Below are positions 1-5,345 of a stretch of 5,453 nucleotides of DNA, piece by piece; position 1 is the stretch's first letter, and every line of letters starts with the position of its first letter. A program made the position numbers and the translations under genes. The DNA is from Planctomycetota bacterium (GTDB taxonomy: Bacteria > Planctomycetota > Phycisphaerae > UBA1845). The notes beneath the pieces are model-generated. The model saw nothing but the letters and a program-made list of their open reading frames with translations. It was not told where the DNA came from and made no database searches. Location: NCBI GenBank assembly GCA_022566435.1, contig JADFIX010000344.1:1-5453 (forward strand), given 5' to 3'.

Positions 1-648
1 GATGTCTCCGCTCAGCACCGACAAGTGGACAAGAAAGTCCCGCTCATGTGAGCCAAAGGAAAGAGTGCCCTGAGTTGCTTGATTGAGCGCCGCACAACCG
101 GGGTATCCACCGTAGATGGCTACGCCGTTTATCAGTTGAAACGATGCCGACCGCGGATTACCGGGAACGGTTTCCTTTGAAGGATAGTAGGTGCCTGCCG
201 CCACGTTGATTCGATGGATCGCGCCAGCGGCATTCTCGGCGTGGTCCAGCGCCTCTTGGAGGTCGCGATAGGCCTTCACCCAACTCGAACCGTCGGGCTC
301 GGGTGTTGCTCCGGCAGCGTCGACAAAAAGTACGCCCGCTTCACCATGACACTCGTCCGGCACCGCGTCGTCATCGTCATCCGGAGACACTCCGGCGGCG
401 ATATCGCATTCGTCGGGAATACCGTTGATGTTGCAATCTTCACTGACGCCGCCGGACAAATCGAACTCGTCTTCGATTCCGTTGTCATTGCAGTCCGACG
501 CGAGGCCGCGAACGCGGCTGAGGGGTTCGTCGTATGCGTCAGGGCCAGTGCGTGCGTCTCGATCGGCACTTTCCGGATCCCTATTGAACGATTGGCCCGC
601 AACCGCTCCTGCCATCGACCACACCAAGATCCCGATCTTAATATTCAT
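1..648 (-). CDS. Secreted protein with EF-hand-like repeats and start of a parallel beta-helix domain (partial, runs off left edge)
   Basis: The 216 visible residues begin with a short signal peptide (MNIKIGILVWSMAGAVAGQS; likely cut after AVAG or nearby), so the product is exported. Residues 52-100 hold two clear acidic repeats, DCNDNGIEDEFD and DCNINGIPDECD, plus a degenerate acidic third one ending in VPDEC. These resemble calcium-binding dockerin/thrombospondin-3 type loops. From residue 107 the pattern is that of planctomycete polymorphic beta-helix proteins: LFVDAAG, SSWVKAYRDLQEAL, INVAAGTYYPS, SFQLINGVAIYGGY and finally LSVLSGDI. In relatives this leads into a long right-handed beta-helix, which lies outside the window. 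The frame is open to base 1. The start at 648 is chosen because it gives the signal peptide. It has no good Shine-Dalgarno of its own; AGGAGG lies 20 bases upstream and fits a small leader frame that overlaps this start. Function is unknown; a cell-surface or extracellular structural or adhesive role is inference. Confidence 0.85.
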   Translation of the reverse strand, partial: MNIKIGILVWSMAGAVAGQSFNRDPESADRDARTGPDAYDEPLSRVRGLASDCNDNGIEDEFDLSGGVSEDCNINGIPDECDIAAGVSPDDDDDAVPDECHGEAGVLFVDAAGATPEPDGSSWVKAYRDLQEALDHAENAAGAIHRINVAAGTYYPSKETVPGNPRSASFQLINGVAIYGGYPGCAALNQATQGTLSFGSHERDFLVHLSVLSGDI

Positions 649-662
649 CCGACGTAACCCAT
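645..662 (-). CDS. Possible five-codon leader frame (MGYVG) coupled to the secreted protein
   Basis: ATG at 662-660 lies 6 bases downstream of a perfect AGGAGG and opens a frame of five codons whose TGA (647-645) overlaps the ATG (648-646) of the secreted protein as ATGA. The ribosome site is thus ideally placed for the mini-frame and poorly placed (20 bases) for the main gene. This is seen directly. That ribosomes stop here and restart on the main gene is inference. A sequencing indel or a longer spacing tolerance are alternatives. Confidence 0.35.
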   Translation of the reverse strand: MGYVG

Positions 663-668
663 TTGCCG

Positions 669-674
669 CCTCCT
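669..674 (-). promoter_or_regulatory. Shine-Dalgarno AGGAGG
   Basis: Perfect anti-16S match on the minus strand. It is 6 bases from the ATG at 662 and 20 bases from the ATG at 648 that gives the signal peptide, so it points to the leader frame as the site of ribosome loading. Confidence 0.6.
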
Positions 675-799
675 AGGTCGCCATTCTGCCGCACTTTGCT
701 CGATTTCCGCCGGCATTTCCCAGGTGCTGAACCCCCAATGGCCATCCTATCCAAACGTCCTGCTCGGTACAACCCAAACCGGCCTCCGTCGCCATGAAT

Positions 800-825
800 C
801 GCACTGGTTTTCCCGCACCAGTGTG
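800..825. other. Hairpin in the gap downstream of the AlbA_2 remnant
   Basis: CACTGGT (802-808) and ACCAGTG (817-823) pair perfectly over 7 bp with an 8-base loop; C800-G825 and a G-U pair extend it to 9. It lies just after the TAG (832-834) that ends the minus-strand frame of the AlbA_2 remnant region, where a terminator would be expected. There is no T-run on either side, so a classical intrinsic terminator is not supported. The stretch 675-830 holds nothing else recognised. Confidence 0.4.
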
Positions 826-831
826 CCAATC

Positions 832-1153
832 CTACTCCTGAGGCCTCCGAAACAGCGGGTCCGGGTCGTTTCTGCGCAGCGTCCACCCTCGCTTCCTCTC
901 GAAAAGCAATATTGTCACGAGCGTCAGCCACGCACCAAAGGCGGCGGCACACCGAACCGCTGGATGCCCAAGATCGCCGCGAACGCGTATTTGCCATCGC
1001 CGAGACTTCCTTCCCGATCTGCTTGGCCGGGCATCGAGACGAAAACTTCTTCTTGTATTCAAGTCGACTGTGCTCCCTATTCTGCTGCGCGCAGAATTGG
1101 CGAATATAGTCGAACGTGAAATCGGCGATTGGAGTTGAAAGCAAAGTACTCAT
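832..1153 (-). pseudogene. Remnant of an AlbA_2 (Schlafen-type) domain gene, disrupted after ~57 codons
   Basis: From ATG 1153 the frame gives about 57 residues that look like the N-terminus of an AlbA_2/Schlafen-type putative DNA-binding domain protein: FDYIRQFCAQQNREHSRLEY, then K-rich FSSRCPAKQIGKEVSAMANTR. The conserved E...LEYK...IGKEVSAMANT pattern is where members normally continue with GG and a hydrophobic strand. Here, after base ~983, the frame becomes Arg/Ser-rich non-protein-like sequence and runs on to a stop at 638 inside the neighbouring gene. In the other two minus frames, better-looking sequence follows: one gives AFAAILGIQRFGVPPPLVRG then a stop, the other a hydrophobic stretch AFGAWLTLVTILLF plus a basic tail ending at TAG 832. 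This suggests a deletion or rearrangement joining the AlbA_2 N-terminus to the end of an unrelated, possibly membrane-anchored gene. AlbA_2 identity is fairly secure; the identity of the second part is unknown. Confidence 0.55.
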
Positions 1154-1201
1154 GGGTCATTCTCTATTCCTGGGCTTCCAGACCAGTCTACCAGCTTAAA
1201 G

Positions 1202-1216
1202 CGGGTAGCCTACCCG
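1202..1216. other. Short hairpin in the intergenic region
   Basis: CGGGTA and TACCCG pair over 6 bp around a 3-base loop. It sits about 50 bases upstream of the AlbA_2 remnant start (minus strand) and before the promoter-like sequence at 1252. There is no T-run. It could be an operator or a weak terminator; nothing in the sequence decides. Confidence 0.3.
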
Positions 1217-1251
1217 AAACAGGGCACAAACCGGCAAGTTTCGTGCAACCC

Positions 1252-1279
1252 TTGCAATACGGAATCGGCCCTGTAGACT
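1252..1279 (+). promoter_or_regulatory. Candidate sigma-70 type promoter before the tRNA-like hairpin
   Basis: TTGCAA (1252-1257, 4 of 6 matches to the -35 consensus), a 16-base spacer, and TAGACT (1274-1279, 4 of 6 matches to the -10 consensus). The expected transcript start at about 1285-1288 falls directly before the first base of the hairpin at 1289. The position, more than the match quality, makes this worth listing. Confidence 0.35.
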
Positions 1280-1288
1280 AGAAAAATG

Positions 1289-1376
1289 CGGTTACGGCAC
1301 CAGCGGCCTGGCAGGGTGGCGCGTCACTTCCGTGAGGTCACAGGTTCGAGCCCTGTATCGCCCAGTGACGTAACCG
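1289..1376 (+). ncRNA. Candidate structured RNA with a tRNA-like T-arm inside a long hairpin (or a tRNA 3'-half remnant)
   Basis: The inner part contains a canonical T-arm: stem ACAGG (1340-1344), loop TTCGAGC (1345-1351), stem CCTGT (1352-1356). It is followed by an acceptor-type strand ATCGCCC (1357-1363) and discriminator A1364; no CCA is encoded. No normal D-arm or 7-base anticodon loop can be placed upstream. Instead GGGTGGC (1314-1320) can pair with ATCGCCC (5 to 6 pairs including wobbles), and TCAC/GTGA (1324-1327 / 1332-1335) closes a TTCC loop. This would be a compact tRNA-like fold lacking the D-arm. Directly outside A1364, GTGACGTAACCG (1365-1376) pairs with CGGTTACGGCAC (1289-1300) with one mismatch in 12. 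A promoter-like sequence precedes it. One reading is a small RNA with a closing stem and a tRNA-like head, as in bacterial Y RNAs (YrlA). Another is the duplicated 3' end of a tRNA gene left by an integrating element. Confidence 0.35.
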
Positions 1377-1448
1377 TGGCTGATTCCACCACTTGCCGAT
1401 ACCCGCCATCGCGGCGACCGTGCGACGCGACATGCTTGTCGTCGCCCA

Positions 1449-1496
1449 TCAGTACTGCGAGCGTGAGCGAGTGGCCTTGGGTTGATCCACGTCCAC
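1449..1496 (+). repeat. 48-bp dispersed repeat, copy 1
   Basis: This copy matches 4535-4582 at about 40 of 48 positions without gaps; the core AGCGTGAGCGA region is identical and contains a tandem GAGCG-T-GAGCG. It lies in the noncoding leader of the peptidase gene, same orientation as copy 2. The block GTCGTCGCCC directly upstream (1438-1447) is also shared with copy 2 but lies 47 bases further away there. The rest of 1377-1634 shows no gene or signal I can support except the ribosome site of the peptidase. Confidence 0.7.
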
Positions 1497-1621
1497 TCTC
1501 CGATGCGGGGGGCCGCTCTCTGACTGCCGCGGTACTGCTCACTGCGTCGCCGTTTCTGTTGGCGGCGATTTGCGACAATCTCGACGGTTCCGCGAGCGCC
1601 TGGGCCTTAAATGATTTCTAC

Positions 1622-1625
1622 GGAG
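1622..1625 (+). promoter_or_regulatory. Ribosome binding site deciding the peptidase start
   Basis: GGAG lies 9 bases before ATG 1635. The in-frame upstream ATG at 1611 has no Shine-Dalgarno and would put eight extra residues before the signal peptide, so 1635 is preferred. Confidence 0.55.
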
Positions 1626-1634
1626 ATCCGCAAC

Positions 1635-4379
1635 ATGCAGACGCGAAGACCGATCATGTTCCCTATTTCCGCGATGGTCACACTGTTTCTGACCTCTTGC
1701 GTTTCTGTCCATCCGGCCATGGCCCAGCCCACGGCGCCGGTTGCCGGCATTCCGACGCCGATTTCGGTCATTGGTCATGAGGTCGGTGCCGACTACAAAC
1801 TCGCGCGCTGGGAGAAGATCGTCGAGTACTTCGATAAATTGGGCGCTGCGTCCGACCGAGTCCACGTTCGGCGTTTGGACGAAACTACGGAAGGTAACCC
1901 GTACCTGTTTGTCGAAATCAGTAGTGCGGACACGGTGCGAAACCTCGCCAAGTACCGCACGCTTCAGCACAAGTTGGCCGATCCGCGACTGCTCGCAGGG
2001 GACGCCGATCGAAAGGCAACACTACAAGCGGCGAAGACGACCATCGTCGTGACTTGCGGTCTGCACTCGAACGAATGCGCCGGCTCACAAATGGCGATGG
2101 AACTCGCGTTCGATCTGGCCAACCGAAACGACGCCCGAACGCGCGAGATCCTCGACAACTGCATTATTCTGCTGGTTCCCTCGGCCAACCCCGACGGCAA
2201 CAACAAGATCGTCGATTGGTACGAACAATACATCGGCACGCCGTTCGAGGGTGGGCGCATGCCGTGGCTTTACCAGAAGTATGCCGGTCACGACAACAAC
2301 CGCGATTGGTTCATGCTCAATCTGAAGGAAATTCGTACGCTTACCAAAGTGCTCTATCACGAATGGTACCCGACCATCTCCTATGACATTCATCAGATGG
2401 GCAATCGCGGGGCACGGTTTTTTGTTCCACCCTTTTTCGACCCGGTGAACCCCAATGTCGACGCGCTGATTCACCAGTCGCTCTTGCTGATCGGCGGGCA
2501 CATGGCCACCGAGCTTCAGGAAAACGGCAAGACCGGCGTCATTTACAAGGCCATCTTCGACAACTGGTGGCAGGGCGGCAACCGGACGACACCCTATCGC
2601 CACAACATCGTCGGCATCCTCACCGAGGCGGCGAGTGCCAATATGGCGTCGCCCATTTTCCAAGAGTATCGCGACCTTCGCGGGGGCGGCCGCGGCTTCC
2701 CCAGCTATCAGCCGGCCGTTAACTTTCCCGACCCCTGGCCCGGAGGCTGGTGGCGGCTGCGCGACATCGTCGACTACGAGAAGATCGCCTGCAACGGACT
2801 GTTCACGCTCGCCGCTCGATACCGCGACCGCTTTGTGCGCAATCACTTGTCCCTCAGCGAGAAGGCCTTGAAAAAAGGCAGCGAAGAGCCGCCGTTCGCC
2901 TGGCTCGTACCACCCGATCAACGCGATCCGGCGGCCGCAGCCCAGATGCTGGAGATTCTTCGACTCAGTGGTATCGAGGTTCACTCGGCGACCGAGCCTT
3001 TCACGGCCGACGGTATCGAATACCCGCTTGGAACTTACGTACTGCTCGCCTCGCAGCCGTTTCGCCCCCATCTCAAGGATATGATGGAACGGCAGCTCTA
3101 TCCTGATCGGAGAGAATACAAGGACGGTCCGGCCGAGTCGCCGTACGATGCCGCGGGTTGGACGCTTCCGCTTCAGATGGGCGTGACCACGGTCGAGGCC
3201 GTCATGCCCTTTGCGGCCTCGCTCGAACGAGTCGAAAAAGTCGAAGCCCGAAAGGTCGTGCCGCCGGGCAGCCCGATCACTTCGGCGTATATCACCAAAC
3301 GACAAAGCAACAACGACTACCGAATCATCAACGCCCTGCTAGCGGACGGATTTGACGTGTCGGTTCTTTCGGCCAGGCACGAAGAGTACTCGATCGGGAG
3401 CATCGTCGTGACCGGTGGAGATCGTGCGGAAGAGTTGACCACGCGTATCCGTCAACTAACGAAGGAAATTCCCGGGCGATTCGCCCCACTTCTCAGCATG
3501 CCGCAGCACTCCAATCTTCGGGCCATGACCCTGCCACGTACAGGATTATATCAGCCCTGGACATCGAGCATGGACGAGGGCTGGACGCGATACACGCTTG
3601 AACAGTTCGACTTCCCCTACACCACAATCCACAACCCCGAGATTCGTGCGGGCAATCTACGCGATCGGCTCGATTGCATTATCGTTCCGGATCAGTCACT
3701 CGACCGGCTGCTTGACGGTGTGGATGATAAGGACATGCCGCCTCCCTACGCGGGCGGAATCGGCCAGGACGGCGCAATGCAGCTCGAACGGTTTGTCGAA
3801 CAGGGCGGTACGCTTGTGCTCATGGACTCGGCCACGGATCTCGCGACCGATTTGTTTCACGTCCCTGTGCGCAATGCACTTGACGGTCTACCGCGCGACA
3901 AGTTTTTCTGCCCCGGCTCGCTTCTTCGAATTCGTGTCGACAACACGCACCCCCTGGGATACGGATTCGACACCGAGGCGTCGGCGAACTTCGTTCGGTC
4001 GCAGGCGTTCGAGATTGGCGAGGCCGCATTCGCCCCGCTGAAATCCGGCGCAGACAAGAAGCTCGACTCCGATGCCACGACCAAGACCAAGACGGCCCGC
4101 ACATTGACGGACGCCGAAATCAAGAAAAAGGTGGCTGCCCAACCGGTCGCGTCCGTGGCGACCTACGCGGACAATCTCGTACTGCAAAGCGGTTGGATAC
4201 TCGGCGAGGATTATGTTCGTACTCGTTCGGCGGTGTGCGAAGTCGCGTACGGTAAGGGGCGTATCGTACTGTTCGGCTTCCGGGTTCAGTACCGTGGGCA
4301 ACCGCACAACACGTTCAAGTTTCTGTTCAACGCAATCTACCGCTCGACCCTAGCCGATGCCGCAGTGCCCGAAAACTGA
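1635..4379 (+). CDS. Exported M14-family zinc carboxypeptidase-like protein with C-terminal amidotransferase-like region
   Basis: This 914-residue product starts with a basic, then hydrophobic export signal. It could be cut after AMA (residue ~30), but LTSC at 19-22 also fits a lipobox, so a lipoprotein is possible. The M14 metallopeptidase domain spans roughly residues 60-380. Zinc ligands are H144 and E147 (HSNE) and H253 (DIHQMG). N222-R223 in GHDNNRDW correspond to the substrate-carboxylate-binding Asn-Arg of carboxypeptidase A, and E331 (GILTEAAS) corresponds to its general base. NPDG is at 185-188. All catalytic positions are present, so activity is expected. Residues ~560-790 resemble the class I amidotransferase-like fold seen in relatives (YQPW 639-642, MDEGWTRY from 646, GGIGQDG 707-713, then EQGGTLVLMDS). 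A Lys/Thr/Asp-rich stretch near 802-836 is a likely linker. The length is usual for the large secreted M14 proteins of Planctomycetota and Bacteroidota. The gene stands alone, so substrate is unknown; extracellular peptide degradation is inference. Confidence 0.92.
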   Translation: MQTRRPIMFPISAMVTLFLTSCVSVHPAMAQPTAPVAGIPTPISVIGHEVGADYKLARWEKIVEYFDKLGAASDRVHVRRLDETTEGNPYLFVEISSADTVRNLAKYRTLQHKLADPRLLAGDADRKATLQAAKTTIVVTCGLHSNECAGSQMAMELAFDLANRNDARTREILDNCIILLVPSANPDGNNKIVDWYEQYIGTPFEGGRMPWLYQKYAGHDNNRDWFMLNLKEIRTLTKVLYHEWYPTISYDIHQMGNRGARFFVPPFFDPVNPNVDALIHQSLLLIGGHMATELQENGKTGVIYKAIFDNWWQGGNRTTPYRHNIVGILTEAASANMASPIFQEYRDLRGGGRGFPSYQPAVNFPDPWPGGWWRLRDIVDYEKIACNGLFTLAARYRDRFVRNHLSLSEKALKKGSEEPPFAWLVPPDQRDPAAAAQMLEILRLSGIEVHSATEPFTADGIEYPLGTYVLLASQPFRPHLKDMMERQLYPDRREYKDGPAESPYDAAGWTLPLQMGVTTVEAVMPFAASLERVEKVEARKVVPPGSPITSAYITKRQSNNDYRIINALLADGFDVSVLSARHEEYSIGSIVVTGGDRAEELTTRIRQLTKEIPGRFAPLLSMPQHSNLRAMTLPRTGLYQPWTSSMDEGWTRYTLEQFDFPYTTIHNPEIRAGNLRDRLDCIIVPDQSLDRLLDGVDDKDMPPPYAGGIGQDGAMQLERFVEQGGTLVLMDSATDLATDLFHVPVRNALDGLPRDKFFCPGSLLRIRVDNTHPLGYGFDTEASANFVRSQAFEIGEAAFAPLKSGADKKLDSDATTKTKTARTLTDAEIKKKVAAQPVASVATYADNLVLQSGWILGEDYVRTRSAVCEVAYGKGRIVLFGFRVQYRGQPHNTFKFLFNAIYRSTLADAAVPEN

Positions 4380-4748
4380 AGCGTGTTCGATTGAAATGAG
4401 CAAGCGCCTCCAAGCCGAAACCCGTATGGTCCGAACATTGAACCGCGCCAGGATGGACGCAGGTCGCCCCAGGATCGTCGTCGCCCTTCACGCTCATTCG
4501 TGCGCCCTGATTGGTAGCACGAATTCGGTCGCGTTCAGTACCGCGAGCGTGAGCGACCGGCCCTTGGGCGATCCGCGTCCACGTGGCCAGCAAACAAAGA
4601 GCTGCTATACCGTTGGGCACGTCTTGAGTTGTTCGCAGACGCACAATCCCCTGGAACCGGCGTACGGTGGAGGATTCTGAACGAGAATGACGGGACAAGA
4701 AAAAAACAGAAACGGCAATAGCCTCAGCCACGAAGCCGAGTATGATGT
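4380..4748. other. Noncoding stretch after the peptidase gene
   Basis: No convincing gene is seen here on either strand; the frames present are Arg/Ser-rich and lack ribosome sites. It contains GTCGTCGCCC (4477-4486), a 47-bp segment between two TTCA copies, and the second 48-bp repeat. No hairpin with a T-run follows the peptidase stop. Confidence 0.6.
4535..4582 (+). repeat. 48-bp dispersed repeat, copy 2
   Basis: Direct-orientation partner of 1449-1496 (about 40 of 48 positions identical). The pair brackets the peptidase gene, about 3.1 kb apart. The segment 4487-4533 between the shared GTCGTCGCCC block and the repeat is absent from copy 1 and is bounded by TTCA at 4487-4490 and 4534-4537. 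Both copies lie in noncoding DNA, which suggests a genome-wide intergenic repeat family. Confidence 0.7.
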
Positions 4749-4776
4749 TTGACAATCGACGAGGTGGTGGTACAGT
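4749..4776 (+). promoter_or_regulatory. Sigma-70 type promoter of the ornithine cyclodeaminase-family gene
   Basis: A perfect TTGACA (4749-4754), a 16-base spacer and TACAGT (4771-4776, 4 of 6 matches). The predicted transcript start near 4783 leaves a leader of about 60 bases containing the hairpin CCTGC/GCAGG (4813-4817 / 4824-4828) before the GTG at 4844. Confidence 0.5.
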
Positions 4777-4843
4777 ACGAGGATCGGTTCCGGCATACCT
4801 GAACTAGAGATGCCTGCTGCATTGCAGGATTAGCGAGTCCTAG

Positions 4844-5131
4844 GTGCAAAGAATCAACCTATTCGATTCGTCCGTCGCTGTGCTCAGTGAGAGCGACGTC
4901 CAAGGCGCTCTCTCGCTCACGGAAGCTATTGAAGATCTATCCGAGATTCTCGAAACTTCTTCTGAAAACGACCTTTATTATCGAGGCCGCGTGCGCGTCG
5001 ATCCGCCGGGCGGTGGAGCTTGGTTGCACACATTACGAGCAGGCCTTGTCCATTGGGATATCGTCGGCGGGAAGGACTACACGAGCATTGGATTCTCCAC
5101 GCCCGCGATGTGGGTCACGGTCGCATCGATG
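4844..5131 (+). pseudogene. N-terminal part of an ornithine cyclodeaminase/mu-crystallin family protein, cut off at ~5131
   Basis: From GTG 4844 (directly after an in-frame TAG at 4841) the frame encodes about 96 protein-like residues: an opening VAVLSESDVQGALSLTEAIE, then YYRGRVRV near residue 45-52, PGGGAWLHTLRAGLV around 55-69 and VGGKDYTSIGF near 74-84. The order LSE-x-DV, basic strand, WLH, and GGK-x-YT matches the N-terminal substrate-binding half of NAD-dependent ornithine cyclodeaminase-family enzymes, with K77 at the expected conserved lysine. Family members are about 310-350 residues with the Rossmann domain after this point. Here recognisable sequence ends near residue 95 (MWVTVAS), and the same frame then turns Arg-rich where a GC-rich gene begins in another frame. 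An alternative start is GTG 4880. The exact substrate (ornithine, alanine, lysine or other) cannot be told from this half. Confidence 0.55.
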
Positions 5132-5132
5132 C

Positions 5133-5345
5133 GAACTGCTGCGCGAGCTCGAGGGCGCCGACGACCCGGCGAACGAACCCAACGGCTCGGAGATCGGCGT
5201 CAAGGTGGTGCGTCCGATCTGGACCGAGATGCAGGACGAGCTGATGGGGCGCTTCGACGCGCTCACCGTCGAGGAGCTGTGCAACCGGGCGCGCAGCGCG
5301 CGGATCGCGAGCGAGGCCGCGCGGGTGCCGGATTTCAGCATATGA
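5133..5345 (+). CDS. C-terminal end of an unrecognised GC-rich gene upstream of cysK
   Basis: About 70 codons, with some 65 third positions being G or C, read ELLRELEGADDPANEP, then GVKVVRPIWTEMQDELMGRF, DALTVEELCNRARSARIA and end at VPDFSI. This composition marks it as real coding sequence even though no start is visible. An ATG in the same frame exists at 4887, but that upstream part is out of frame with the ornithine cyclodeaminase-like sequence and does not look like protein, so the long frame is a composite. Its TGA (5343-5345) overlaps the cysK ATG (5342-5344) as ATGA, so the two are probably co-translated. The sequence looks soluble and helical; I do not recognise the family. Upstream residues are missing because of the junction near 5130. 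Confidence 0.5.
   Translation, partial: ELLRELEGADDPANEPNGSEIGVKVVRPIWTEMQDELMGRFDALTVEELCNRARSARIASEAARVPDFSI

Noticed and set aside
276..602. 108-residue minus-strand open frame
   Set aside because: It is a shifted frame over the secreted beta-helix gene, whose own frame carries the signal peptide and conserved repeats.
1289..1364. A complete functional tRNA gene
   Set aside because: No 7-base anticodon loop on a 5-bp stem and no D-arm at the right distances could be placed; only the T-arm and acceptor 3' strand are canonical.
1286..1780. Open frame on the plus strand over the tRNA-like element and the peptidase start
   Set aside because: It reads through the T-arm and the repeat and overlaps the peptidase signal peptide out of frame; phrases like TGSSPVSP are typical of translated tRNA ends.
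2085..3305. 406-residue open frame on the minus strand inside the peptidase gene
   Set aside because: It lies fully antisense to the conserved M14 domain and is rich in Arg/Gly/Val without recognisable motifs; long antisense frames are common in GC-rich coding DNA.
4911..4920. Inverted third copy of the 48-bp repeat (CTCGCTCACG)
   Set aside because: Only 10 bases match the reverse complement of the core and they lie inside coding sequence; this is expected by chance.
4887..5345. A single 152-residue protein on the plus strand
   Set aside because: Its first half is out of frame with the ornithine cyclodeaminase-like coding sequence and does not look like protein; only the part after about 5133 has coding character.
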